Position numbers and translations under genes: made by a program. From contig JAFXIS010000028.1 of the NCBI GenBank assembly GCA_017532885.1, forward strand, positions 1 through 64,000: a stretch of DNA of 64,000 bases. The letters are read 5' to 3'. How positions within the stretch are numbered: position 1 is the first letter of the stretch; every line of letters begins with the position of its first letter. Source of the stretch: Alistipes sp. GTDB taxonomy: Bacteria > Bacteroidota > Bacteroidia > Bacteroidales > Rikenellaceae. The notes beneath the pieces are model-generated. The model worked only from the letters and a program-made list of their open reading frames with translations, was not told where the DNA came from and ran no database searches. Shown here one piece after another: positions 8,859-16,879 of this stretch.

Positions 8859-9515
8859 ATGAAAAGAAGTGAGATTAATCGTTACATAAACGAGGCTAAA
8901 AAGTTTTTTGCCGAGCATCAGTTCCATTTGCCCGTATGGGTTGATTGGTCGCCAGCCGAGTGGGCTACAAAGGGCGCAGAGTGCGACGAGATTCGCCGCA
9001 ACGGCCTTGGCTGGGATGTGACGGATTTTGCAAGTGGCGAGTTCGATAAGGTGGGCCTTACGCTCGTGACTATCCGCAACGGAAATGTGAAGTACGACAA
9101 AAAGACCTACTGCGAAAAGATTATGTTTGTGCGTGAGAATCAGATTACCCCGACGCACTTCCATTGGCGCAAGATGGAGGATATTATCCATCGTGGCGGC
9201 GGCGTCTTCTGCGTGAAGTTGTGGAAGGCCGACGAGAACGAGCAACCGACCGACGAGCCTTGCAGCGTGCAGGTCGATGGCGTTACGACTGTCGTTCCTG
9301 CGGGTGAGGTGTTGCGTCTGTATCCGGGTCAGAGTATCAGCTTCGAGCCTTATATGTATCATCAGTTCTGGTCGGAGAACGGCCCGAGTATGATTGGCGA
9401 GGTATCGACCGTAAATGACGATGCCAACGATAACCGTTTCTTGGAGGAACAGGGCCGCTATCCAAGCATCGACGAGGACGAGCCAGCGCAGTATCTGCTC
9501 TGCAATGAGTATTAA
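8859..9515 (+). CDS. D-lyxose ketol-isomerase-like cupin
   Basis: 218 residues, matching the D-lyxose isomerase family of cupin sugar isomerases, which interconvert D-lyxose and D-xylulose and often D-mannose and D-fructose with a divalent metal. The metal site is visible in PTHFHWRKMEDI (His-x-His and Glu) with a further His in YMYHQFW. It is third in the cassette, 29 bases after the kinase. Family recognition is good; the physiological sugar is inference. Confidence 0.82.
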   Translation: MKRSEINRYINEAKKFFAEHQFHLPVWVDWSPAEWATKGAECDEIRRNGLGWDVTDFASGEFDKVGLTLVTIRNGNVKYDKKTYCEKIMFVRENQITPTHFHWRKMEDIIHRGGGVFCVKLWKADENEQPTDEPCSVQVDGVTTVVPAGEVLRLYPGQSISFEPYMYHQFWSENGPSMIGEVSTVNDDANDNRFLEEQGRYPSIDEDEPAQYLLCNEY

Positions 9516-9538
9516 AATGGCGAAGTAGCAATAGTGTG

Positions 9539-10000
9539 ATGAAGAGAGCTTTTATAAAAATCGCGATACTGTTTTCGTTGTTTGCGGCTTTGTCGTTGTG
9601 TTTTTCGGCGTGTTCCGACGATAATTCAGAACCCGGGCAGACGGAAGAACCCGAAGGTGGGCAAGAGCCCGACAATGGGCAGAATCCTGACGATGAGCAG
9701 GATGCTGTTGTGCCTACAAACTCATTTACCCTTACGGCACTTACCTATAATTCGCTGAGCATTTCGTATAGCTCAGCGAATGCAACTGCGTGCTATGTGC
9801 TTGTCGTAGAGGCTGATGAGGCGATTGATGAGCAGGCGATAATAGAGAGGGGCGAGAGTGTTGAGGTAAATTGTGAGGGCACTTACACTGCAGAAAATCT
9901 TTCCCCTGCAACCTATTATTGCATAGAATTTTTGGCGGTTAATGGCGACAAGTCATCACGCTTGTCATTGCAATTTGCAACCCCTGTCGAGCCGGAGTAA
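9539..10000 (+). CDS. Small lipoprotein with a single FnIII-like domain
   Basis: 153 residues from the ATG at 9539 (a GTG lies three bases earlier). The lipoprotein signal ends FSAC with Cys25. An acidic Pro/Gly/Glu/Asp linker at about 29-56 is followed by one fibronectin-type-III-like beta domain (residues 60-150; LTYNSLSISYSS, then LSPATYYCIEFLAVNG). Such proteins are usually surface displayed in Bacteroidales. It follows the isomerase by 23 bases and may be the last gene of that unit, although no sugar-binding function can be shown. A terminator follows at 10031. Confidence 0.75.
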   Translation: MKRAFIKIAILFSLFAALSLCFSACSDDNSEPGQTEEPEGGQEPDNGQNPDDEQDAVVPTNSFTLTALTYNSLSISYSSANATACYVLVVEADEAIDEQAIIERGESVEVNCEGTYTAENLSPATYYCIEFLAVNGDKSSRLSLQFATPVEPE

Positions 10001-10030
10001 TATTTGCCGGGTAAGGAGATTGAATAGAAA

Positions 10031-10067
10031 TGGGCTGCATCGAAAAACGATAGCAGCCCATTCTTTT
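10031..10067 (+). terminator. Rho-independent terminator after the small lipoprotein gene
   Basis: TGGGCTGC and GCAGCCCA pair across an A-rich loop and are followed by TTCTTTT. It closes the plus-strand unit that begins at 6979. Confidence 0.75.
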
Positions 10068-10219
10068 CGGATTTATATAGTTTCGTGTTGTTAAACATCA
10101 TTCTGAGCATTTGTTTTTAGACTCTCGCGGTCGGCAAGCCTCCCTCAGAGTGACGGAAAAACAAATGCGTGAGAATCTCAATACCTTTTTTGCGGTATAA
10201 CACTAAACTATATATTCCG
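10068..10219 (+). repeat. 152-bp MITE-like repeat, copy A
   Basis: This non-coding stretch matches the reverse complement of 50944-51095 over its whole 152-bp length. The core 10098-10182 is nearly identical to the other copy. Both ends are related inverted repeats of about 25 bases (CGG, then ATATAGTTT and GTGTTGTT at the left; the reverse complement CACTAAACTATATATTCCG at the right). Inside, GCATTTGTTTTT and AAAAACAAATGC form a 12-bp stem. It lies between two convergent genes, directly after a terminator, and has no coding potential. Confidence 0.8.
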
Positions 10220-10242
10220 TTTTTTTATGTGGCGATAATACA

Positions 10243-11238
10243 CTAAAAATACTCCTCGCGGTAGTTGTAGTTGTTGCGGAGGGATTCAAATGCTTCGGGA
10301 GAGAGGCGCAGCAGGGTGCTCTCGGCGCTTAAATCGCAGTAATCGGCGATTGTCTGGCACATCTCATCCCAACCTATTGCGTGGCGGCGGGCGGGTGTCA
10401 CTTTTGCCGGATACCAACCCCGTAAAGGCAAGCAGAACTCCTTGGCTATCGCATCAATCACTATGGCTGAGGCATTTGCCTTGCCCTGTGCCGAGTAGCC
10501 GGCAATGTGGGGTGTGGCGATAAATGCTTTTGCGAGTAGTTCTTGGCTTATTGCAGGTTCTTGCTCCCACACATCTATGCAGAGTCGCTGCGGAGCATGG
10601 CGTAGTGCCTCGGTTGAAGCCACCTCGCCGCGTGATGCGTTTATGATGGTTGCATCGGGGCGTATAAGCGAGATTAGCCCCTCGTCAATCATGTGAAAGG
10701 TCGTCGGGTCGAGAGGTGTGTGGAATGTAATGATGTCCGACTGCTTGGCAACCTCCTCCAACGATAGAAAATCGCCGCCCTCGCGCTCCTGGCGTGGCGG
10801 GTCGCAACGCAAAACGCGAAATCCCCACGCGCGGGCATACCCCTCGACAAGCGAGCCGACATTTCCCACACCCACGATGCCCAAAGTCTTATCTTTCGGT
10901 TGCCAGCCCTCGTCGGCCGAGAGCATCGCCAATGCTGCCGCCACCCATTGCAGTACGCCTGCGGCATTGCATCCTGCGGCAGTTACGACCTTTATGTCGT
11001 GTCGGCGGCAATAGTCGAGGTCGATATGGTCGAAACCTATGGTCGCCGTAGCAATCATCTTTACCTTTGAGTCGCGCAACAGAGCCTCGTTGCAGCGGGT
11101 GCGGGTGCGAATAATCAGTACATCGGCGTCGGCAACCTCTTCGCTTGAGAAATTGCTTCCGCCGCGATATATAACATCGGCAAAAGGCTCTAAAATTCCC
11201 TTGATATAGGGTATCGCATTGTCAATTACGACCTTCAT
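10243..11238 (-). CDS. pdxB: Erythronate-4-phosphate dehydrogenase
   Basis: 331 residues. PdxB oxidises 4-phosphoerythronate in the DXP-dependent pyridoxal phosphate route. It has the D-isomer 2-hydroxyacid dehydrogenase layout: the NAD-binding motif GIVGVGNVGS near residue 125, catalytic Arg in NASRGEV, Glu in WEQEP and His in TPHIAGYS. The N-terminus VVIDNAIPYIKG and the extra C-terminal dimerisation domain separate PdxB from generic dehydrogenases. It is monocistronic, divergent from the FKBP genes and convergent with the small lipoprotein gene. Confidence 0.92.
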   Translation of the reverse strand: MKVVIDNAIPYIKGILEPFADVIYRGGSNFSSEEVADADVLIIRTRTRCNEALLRDSKVKMIATATIGFDHIDLDYCRRHDIKVVTAAGCNAAGVLQWVAAALAMLSADEGWQPKDKTLGIVGVGNVGSLVEGYARAWGFRVLRCDPPRQEREGGDFLSLEEVAKQSDIITFHTPLDPTTFHMIDEGLISLIRPDATIINASRGEVASTEALRHAPQRLCIDVWEQEPAISQELLAKAFIATPHIAGYSAQGKANASAIVIDAIAKEFCLPLRGWYPAKVTPARRHAIGWDEMCQTIADYCDLSAESTLLRLSPEAFESLRNNYNYREEYF

Positions 11239-11264
11239 ATAGCTTTTTTGTTGATTTTCTTAAG

Positions 11265-11300
11265 CAAATATAGTGAAAAAATTAATTTTTTGTATCTTTG
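11265..11300. promoter_or_regulatory. Divergent promoters for pdxB and the FKBP genes
   Basis: A minus-strand -7 box TATATTTG (11272-11265) serves pdxB, and a plus-strand TATCTTTG (11293-11300) serves the FKBP gene at 11368. The two boxes are 20 bases apart, so polymerase binding at one may influence the other. Confidence 0.65.
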
Positions 11301-11367
11301 CACATTGTATATATTACTAAACGACTGCCTATTTGTGGCTTGGGATTATATTTAGTACGGAGGACTT

Positions 11368-12069
11368 ATGACACTAAAAAATATTTTTACTTCGCTGTGC
11401 GTTCTTGTGGCGGTGCTGCTTACGGCATGCGGAGGCGAGAAACACGCCAAGAAGGCTACGCTGAGCGATGATTTGGATTCTGTATCGTATATCGTAGGTA
11501 TGAATATCGGATACAATATCCAGAAGATGGATACCACCCTGCGTGCTGATGCCATTGTGAAGGGTATTAACGATGTTCTGAAGGGCAAGGAGATGATGAG
11601 TGTAGAGGATGCCCGCACATATTATCTTGCATATATGACCTACGATGTTTATGAGCGCGTTAGAAATTATGAGGAGCAGTATCTCTCGGATTTGAAGGCT
11701 TCGGATAATAAGATTCAGCGCACGAAGAGCGGTTTGACATATAAGGTGCAGAAGTTGGGCGATATGAACAATACGGCATCGAGCGATAGAGATACCGTTG
11801 TGTTGATATATCGTGCCGAGCGCCTCTCGGGCGAAGAGGTCGATGTTGTGGCGGAGCGTGACGATACGATGCGCATGGCATTGCGCCAGCTTACCTCGGG
11901 CATGAAGGAGGGCGTGAAGCTTATTGGCGAGGGCGGCTCTATTACGCTATGGATGCCTTCCGAGTTGGCTTATGGTGCCGAGGGTAATGTCGAAAAGGGC
12001 GTGAATCCTAACGAAATGTTGCGCTACGAGGTCGAAATCGTTGATATTATCAAGCGTCGTCGCAGATAG
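11368..12069 (+). CDS. FKBP-type prolyl isomerase-like lipoprotein, degenerate active site
   Basis: 233 residues: a lipoprotein signal (LLTAC, Cys21), an FkpA-like N-terminal dimerisation region and a C-terminal FKBP fold (about 113-230). The fold is recognisable from GGSITLWMPSELAYG and NPNEMLRYEVEIVDI, but active-site residues are lost: the usual DGxxFDSS segment reads GEEVDVVAERDD, and the usual Gly-Trp before the EGL motif reads SGMKEGV, so the Trp at the pocket base is Met. It precedes a second, intact FKBP lipoprotein gene. It probably acts as an envelope chaperone without strong isomerase activity; that is inference. Confidence 0.85.
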   Translation: MTLKNIFTSLCVLVAVLLTACGGEKHAKKATLSDDLDSVSYIVGMNIGYNIQKMDTTLRADAIVKGINDVLKGKEMMSVEDARTYYLAYMTYDVYERVRNYEEQYLSDLKASDNKIQRTKSGLTYKVQKLGDMNNTASSDRDTVVLIYRAERLSGEEVDVVAERDDTMRMALRQLTSGMKEGVKLIGEGGSITLWMPSELAYGAEGNVEKGVNPNEMLRYEVEIVDIIKRRRR

Positions 12070-12094
12070 TGTTGTATGCAAGTGTGGCGGTGTC

Positions 12095-12164
12095 CCCTGC
12101 GATAATGAATGACCGAAAACCTGCGATAATGGGTGGTAGAGCCCTGCGGCAATAAATGATAGGA
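12095..12164 (+). repeat. Three imperfect 23-24-bp direct repeats between the FKBP genes
   Basis: CCCTGCGATAATGAATGA, CCTGCGATAATGGGTGG and CCCTGCGGCAATAAATGA recur with spacings of 24 and 23 bases. They sit in the gap between the two FKBP genes and could be a regulator-binding array or a simple slippage product. Confidence 0.5.
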
Positions 12165-12209
12165 AAGGATAGGAAATACTTAAAGTTTAACATAAAATAA
12201 GCAAAGAAG

Positions 12210-13223
12210 ATGAAAAAAATGATTTATGGAGTCATTGCTTTGGCCGTAGCTGCGGTAATGACATCGTGCTGTGGTGGTTCACAGTACATCACTAAGGGTG
12301 ATAAGTCGGTAATGGATACGCTTTCTCACTCAGTAGGAGTATCAGTAGGTTATGGTACTGTTCAGAACATGCCTGATGTTCGCTTGGATTGGGACGAGGT
12401 TATGAAGGGTGCCGAGAAGGGTATGAAGGTTGCCTTGGATGTTAAGGAGGACCCCAAGCACAAGGAGGTGTACGCTACTTTGGAGGAGTTCTTTATGAAT
12501 GTTCGCCAAACTCGTTTGACCGAGATGCGTTCGGCTGCTGAGGCTGACTCTACCAAGGTGTTCAACATCAAGGATGTCGATATCTTCGAGAACGAGGCAG
12601 AGCGCAAGGAGATTTCTTACGCTTATGGTTACGATTTCGGTTTCAATGTTCGCTCTTCACGCATGCCTTTGCAGACATATTGGATTGCGGAGGGTTTGAA
12701 TGCAGGAGCTAAGGCTGAGAATGCTGATGAGGTTTATCGTACAGCACAGGATTTTATCCGTCGTTACTATATGGAGATTCTCCCCACACAGAACCTCGAG
12801 AAGTCGGCTGCATGGTTGGCAGAGGTTGAGAAGATGAAGGGCGTAGAGAAGACCGAGAGCGGCTTGTTGTATCGTATCGACCGTGCCGGCGACGAGAGCG
12901 TTAAGCCTACTGCCGAGGATAAGGTAAAGGTTGATTACGAGGGTAAGCTCTCTGACGGCTTTGTATTCGACTCTTCATATGAGCGAGGCGAGGCTATCGA
13001 GTTCCCATTGCGTGGCGTTATCCGTGGCTGGACCGAGGGCTTGCAGTTGGTAGGCAAGGGCGGTCAGATTACCTTGTGGATTCCTGCTGATTTGGCTTAT
13101 GGTCCTCGTGGCGGTGGCAGCATTGGTCCTAACGAGGCTTTGGAGTTCAAGGTTGAGTTGCACGATGTTATCGTTGCAGAGCCCGTTGTAGAGGAGTCGG
13201 CTGAGGAGGTTACAGAGGAGTAA
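12210..13223 (+). CDS. FKBP-type peptidyl-prolyl cis-trans isomerase lipoprotein
   Basis: 337 residues. The lipoprotein signal has a TSC-C lipobox near residue 20; a long helical N-terminal half of FkpA_N type (perhaps two units, about 30-110 and 125-195) is followed by a complete FKBP domain (about 215-320). The active-site motifs are canonical: VDYEGKLSDGFVFDSSYERG, GVIRGWTEGL and ITLWIPADLAYG. A Glu/Val-rich tail ends the protein. It should catalyse prolyl isomerisation or chaperone folding in the periplasm. It follows the degenerate paralog at 140 bases and ends in a strong terminator. Confidence 0.9.
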   Translation: MKKMIYGVIALAVAAVMTSCCGGSQYITKGDKSVMDTLSHSVGVSVGYGTVQNMPDVRLDWDEVMKGAEKGMKVALDVKEDPKHKEVYATLEEFFMNVRQTRLTEMRSAAEADSTKVFNIKDVDIFENEAERKEISYAYGYDFGFNVRSSRMPLQTYWIAEGLNAGAKAENADEVYRTAQDFIRRYYMEILPTQNLEKSAAWLAEVEKMKGVEKTESGLLYRIDRAGDESVKPTAEDKVKVDYEGKLSDGFVFDSSYERGEAIEFPLRGVIRGWTEGLQLVGKGGQITLWIPADLAYGPRGGGSIGPNEALEFKVELHDVIVAEPVVEESAEEVTEE

Positions 13224-13244
13224 TCATTTCGCTTGATAGATATG

Positions 13245-13277
13245 GGGTTCGGTGCTTTTGTACCGGACCCTTTTTTT
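13245..13277 (+). terminator. Terminator after the FKBP pair
   Basis: GGGTTCGGT and ACCGGACCC form a 9-bp stem (one G-T pair) followed by seven T. Confidence 0.85.
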
Positions 13278-13300
13278 GTTGGGAAAAATCGAGGCTTTCA

Positions 13301-13330
13301 TTGTTTTTTCGGTAGCATGTATTATCTTTG
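13301..13330 (+). promoter_or_regulatory. Promoter of lnt-folC
   Basis: TTG at 13301-13303 and TATCTTTG at 13323-13330 are 19 bases apart, a near-ideal Bacteroidetes promoter; the lnt ATG follows 19 bases later. Confidence 0.7.
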
Positions 13331-13348
13331 CGTTAGTATAATTCAACT

Positions 13349-14905
13349 ATGTTACGAAAACTATTATATGTAATCCTTTCCGTCGTGCTGCTCTCGTTGG
13401 GGTGGCTGGGTGTAAGCGGATTTACCTTGCTGGTGGCATTTGTTCCACTTCTCGTTTTAAGTGCTTCATATAGCGATTCTACGCGCGATTTTTGGCGTAT
13501 GGCAGGGTGGGCATTGCTCGCTTTCGTGTTGTGGAATGTTGTGACGGTGTGGTGGATTTGGCTCGCAACGCCCATAGGCCCCGTTGCTGCGACTTTCTTC
13601 TCGACATTTTGGAGTATCATACCCTTTATGCTCTTTCACTATGTGTCGAAACGCTCGTCAAAGGCACTCTCTTATACCATCCTTGTTGCGGCTTGGGTAG
13701 CTGCCGAGAAACTGTATACCGACGCCGAGGTTATTTCGTTCCCGTGGCTCAGTTTAGGTAATGGATTTTCGGGCGATATATGGGCTGTGCAGTGGTATGA
13801 GTGGACTGGAGTTATGGGTGGCTCGGTTTGGGTGCTTGTGGCTAATATCCTGATATATGAGGCGTTGAAACATCGTAGCGTAAAACACTACCTCGGAGCG
13901 GCAACCGCTGTGTTGCTGCCTGTCGTTGTGTCGTTGTGCTTGTATTTTGCCCATGAGCCGTCGGCGGAGAGTGTAAAAATAGCGGTTGTGCAACCCAATG
14001 TCGATTGCTATGATGAGAAGTTTGCCGATAATGGCGAGTGGCAGATGGAGAATATCGAGGCGTTGTTGCAGCAGATACCTCGAGATGTGGAGGTCGTAGC
14101 TCTGCCGGAAACGGCATTGCCCGAACATTTGCAGGATAATGCCCCCGAAAATGGTTGGAGCATCGAAATGTTGCAGGAGAGCATAGACTCCTTGTACAAT
14201 CACGCCATGCTTATTACGGGAGCTTCGACCGTGAAATATTATGCTCCTCAAGAGCCGCGAACTGCTACGGCACGCAAGGCTCAAAGGGGCTACTATTACG
14301 ATGTGTATAACTCGGCGGTGGCATTAAATACCACTTCGGGAGGTAATGTACACCATAAAATGCGCCTTGTGATTGGCGTTGAAACTATGCCTACATTTAA
14401 CCTGCTGAATGGCTATATCGACTTGGGCGGTATTACGGGACAGCTGGGTCGCAACGATAAAGCTACGGTCTTTCACCATGAGGATGTGGCGGTCGGCCCT
14501 GCGATATGTTATGAGGGCTTGTATGGCGATAGTTTTGCCCGCTTCGTGAGAGAGGGCGCCGAGGTTATGACCGTTCTCTCGAACGATGGCTGGTGGGGCG
14601 ATACGGCGGGGCATAAGCGTCTGTTTGACTTCTGCCGACTTCGAGCTATCGAATGCCGTCGAGCCATTGCGCGTAGTGCCAATACCGGAGTGTCGGGATT
14701 TATTACATCGCGAGGCGATGTCGTTGAACGCCTGGATTGGGAAGAGCGTGGCGTACTTATCGAGGATGTGGAGTGCCGTCGGGATGTGACGATGTATGTG
14801 CAATATGGCGATTGGGTAGGGCGCATGGCGCAGCTCCTGACTTTCTTGGGTGTGATGTACTATACGGCATATCGCGTGCGCAGACGCAATCATCTTGTAA
14901 ATTAA
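13349..14905 (+). CDS. lnt: Apolipoprotein N-acyltransferase
   Basis: 518 residues. Lnt adds the third acyl chain to lipoproteins in the inner membrane, which fits the many lipoproteins in this window. The N-terminal 200 residues hold several membrane helices; a periplasmic carbon-nitrogen-hydrolase domain starts near SVKIAVVQPNVDCYD; a last helix lies near the C-terminus. The catalytic triad is visible: Glu in ALPETALPE, Lys in HHKMRLVIGVE and Cys in GPAICYEGLYGD. The promoter lies just upstream and folC follows after 14 bases, as one operon. Confidence 0.93.
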   Translation: MLRKLLYVILSVVLLSLGWLGVSGFTLLVAFVPLLVLSASYSDSTRDFWRMAGWALLAFVLWNVVTVWWIWLATPIGPVAATFFSTFWSIIPFMLFHYVSKRSSKALSYTILVAAWVAAEKLYTDAEVISFPWLSLGNGFSGDIWAVQWYEWTGVMGGSVWVLVANILIYEALKHRSVKHYLGAATAVLLPVVVSLCLYFAHEPSAESVKIAVVQPNVDCYDEKFADNGEWQMENIEALLQQIPRDVEVVALPETALPEHLQDNAPENGWSIEMLQESIDSLYNHAMLITGASTVKYYAPQEPRTATARKAQRGYYYDVYNSAVALNTTSGGNVHHKMRLVIGVETMPTFNLLNGYIDLGGITGQLGRNDKATVFHHEDVAVGPAICYEGLYGDSFARFVREGAEVMTVLSNDGWWGDTAGHKRLFDFCRLRAIECRRAIARSANTGVSGFITSRGDVVERLDWEERGVLIEDVECRRDVTMYVQYGDWVGRMAQLLTFLGVMYYTAYRVRRRNHLVN

Positions 14906-14919
14906 TCTTACCATATACT

Positions 14920-16215
14920 ATGAACTACTCTCAAACGATTGATTATCTGTTTAATGCGTTGCCGTCATTTCAGAATGTCGGAGCCGATGCATATAAGCCG
15001 GGTTTGGAGCGTATAGCCGACTTTTGTCGCCATTTGGGTAACCCGCATCGTAACTATTACACGATTCATGTTGCCGGCACAAACGGCAAAGGCTCGGTGT
15101 CGCATATTTTGGCGTCGGTGCTTCATGAGGCTGGTTATCGCGTGGGATTGTTTACTTCGCCGCACTTGAAGGATTTTCGTGAGCGTATTAGAGTCGATGG
15201 CGAGATGATTCCCAAGCAGAAGGTGGTCAATTTTGTCGATAAGAACCGTGCTAAGATGGAGCAGCTCGGTTTGTCGTTCTTCGAGATGACTGCGGCAATG
15301 GCATTTGACTACTTTGCCCATAGCGATGTGGAGGTTGCCGTTATTGAGACGGGTTTGGGTGGTCGCTTGGATGCGACGAATATTATCACTCCGATTTTGA
15401 GTATCATTACAAATATCGGTCTGGAACATACCGACTTACTGGGCGATACCATTGCAAAAATTACTGCCGAAAAAGCGGGCATTATAAAGAAGAGCGTCCC
15501 TGTGGTGATTGGCGAGGAGTCGGCGGAGTCGAATGCTGTCGTTGAGGCGCGAGCTGCGGAGCTGAAGTCGCAAGTGGTGTATGCGCAGAGGTGCTTTGAG
15601 TGCTTGTCGCACGATGCAACTGCGTCGGGACAGCATGTGGTCCTTAAGCGCGTGAGTGATGGATATGTTTTTGATTTACAGATGGATTTGGGTGGTAGTT
15701 ATCAGTATAAAAATGCTGTGACCGCAACGGCTGCGATAAATTTCCTGCACGAATCTTCTCCGCTGACAATCAGTCGTCGTGCCTTTGTTGAGGGCGTGGC
15801 TACGGTCGTAAGTTCTACTTCACTAAATGGTCGTTGGCAGGTTATCGGCGAAAAACCTGTCGTTGTGGCCGATACGGGACATAATGCTCATGGCATTGCT
15901 GCTGCATGTGAGGATTTGCACCATTTGTCACAGCGCGTCAAGCAACTTATTTGTGTTGTCGGTTTCTCAAAGGATAAGGATATTGACGCTATTCTCGCTG
16001 CATTTCCTCGTGATGCCCGCTATATATTTACTCAGGCGGCATCAAGCCGAGCTGCGGATGCCGAAATGGTTGCTCGAAAGGCTCAATCGGTCGGTTTGCA
16101 GGGGGAGGTCGTAGCCTCAGTTGCGGAGGCTATGGCGCGCGCTAAAACGCTGGCTACCGCGGAGGATGCAATCTTTGTCGGAGGCAGTAACTTCGTTGTT
16201 GCTGAAGTGCTTTAG
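14920..16215 (+). CDS. folC: Folylpolyglutamate synthase/dihydrofolate synthase
   Basis: 431 residues from the ATG at 14920; a longer in-frame extension would run into lnt and is not credible. FolC adds glutamate to folates and, in many bacteria, to dihydropteroate. The P-loop is AGTNGKGSVSH; the Mur-ligase-type motifs TSPHL, ETGLGGRLDATN and NIGLEHTDLLG are present, and the C-terminal ligase domain contains VVADTGHNAHG. It follows lnt and ends before a very strong palindromic terminator shared with the convergent DUF3467 gene. Confidence 0.93.
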   Translation: MNYSQTIDYLFNALPSFQNVGADAYKPGLERIADFCRHLGNPHRNYYTIHVAGTNGKGSVSHILASVLHEAGYRVGLFTSPHLKDFRERIRVDGEMIPKQKVVNFVDKNRAKMEQLGLSFFEMTAAMAFDYFAHSDVEVAVIETGLGGRLDATNIITPILSIITNIGLEHTDLLGDTIAKITAEKAGIIKKSVPVVIGEESAESNAVVEARAAELKSQVVYAQRCFECLSHDATASGQHVVLKRVSDGYVFDLQMDLGGSYQYKNAVTATAAINFLHESSPLTISRRAFVEGVATVVSSTSLNGRWQVIGEKPVVVADTGHNAHGIAAACEDLHHLSQRVKQLICVVGFSKDKDIDAILAAFPRDARYIFTQAASSRAADAEMVARKAQSVGLQGEVVASVAEAMARAKTLATAEDAIFVGGSNFVVAEVL

Positions 16216-16227
16216 TAGAGGTGTTAT

Positions 16228-16273
16228 ATTACACAATAAAAGCGCAGAATTTTCTGCGCTTTTATTGTGTAAT
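16228..16273. terminator. Bidirectional terminator, 22-bp perfect stem
   Basis: Arms 16228-16249 and 16252-16273 are exactly complementary, with A-rich and T-rich flanks, between convergent folC and the DUF3467 gene. Part of its left arm (TTATATTACACAATAAA) recurs at 21498. Confidence 0.85.
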
Positions 16274-16282
16274 GCTGTGAAA

Positions 16283-16600
16283 TTACGCATTTCCCATAGG
16301 ACCCATGCCGAGTATGGGGTCTTCGTTTGAATAGTGTGCGCGGGGAATTTCTATCTTGCCGATATTGCTTTCGTAGCGAGTAATATTATCCTGCAACGAG
16401 AGCAATAGACGCTTTGCATGCTCCGGCGTAAGGATAATGCGACTTTTAACCTTCGCTTTGCTTATTCCGGGGAGTAGCGTAGCAAAATCAATAATAAATT
16501 CAGATGTTGAATGCGAAATAATGGCAAGGTTAGAGTAGTGGCCCTCTGCAACCTCTTCTGTTAGCTCTATATCAAGCCCTTGCTTTTTGAGTTCTGCCAT
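16283..16600 (-). CDS. DUF3467 family protein
   Basis: 105 residues from the ATG at 16598-16600; the longer in-frame start would pass through the promoter. The sequence (EGHYSNLAIISHSTSEFIIDFATLLPG, then KVKSRIILTPEHAKRLLLSLQDNI) is typical of DUF3467, a small soluble family of unknown function widespread in Bacteroidetes, often annotated without a role. It has its own promoter (-7 box 16630-16623) and shares a terminator with folC. Confidence 0.88.
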   Translation of the reverse strand: MAELKKQGLDIELTEEVAEGHYSNLAIISHSTSEFIIDFATLLPGISKAKVKSRIILTPEHAKRLLLSLQDNITRYESNIGKIEIPRAHYSNEDPILGMGPMGNA

Positions 16601-16622
16601 AATAAAAACATTTTGATATGTG

Positions 16623-16630
16623 CAAAAATA
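16623..16630 (-). promoter_or_regulatory. -7 box of the DUF3467 gene
   Basis: Minus-strand TATTTTTG, 22 bases upstream of the ATG at 16600. The region 16631-16840 between this and the LysE promoter holds nothing else I can identify. Confidence 0.5.
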
Positions 16631-16847
16631 ATTGATGATGATTGACAATATTCGTTCCGCGTCGTAAAGTTTTCGATAAATTATTAACAATTTGACTCAT
16701 TGTAGATACCTTGTTATCTATTTGTTGTCGTATTTGTAGCGCATGATTTGAGGTCTACATGGTGCCATTTTGACAGTTTTGTGGCTTTGTGTAGCGAGTT
16801 GTATTACCAAAGCCATTCTAATTTTTTAATATTTCATATTAAATTCC

Positions 16848-16855
16848 TAACTTTG
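16848..16855 (+). promoter_or_regulatory. -7 box upstream of the LysE-cmk-ispH unit
   Basis: TAACTTTG, 24 bases before the ATG at 16880. This supports the 16880 start over an upstream in-frame ATG at 16748. Confidence 0.6.
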
Positions 16856-16879
16856 CAGTTTGAAACGAAAGTTATTGCG

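Noticed and set aside
14737..14919. In-frame extension of folC into lnt
   Set aside because: It overlaps the conserved C-terminus of lnt; the ATG at 14920 gives the standard FolC N-terminus.
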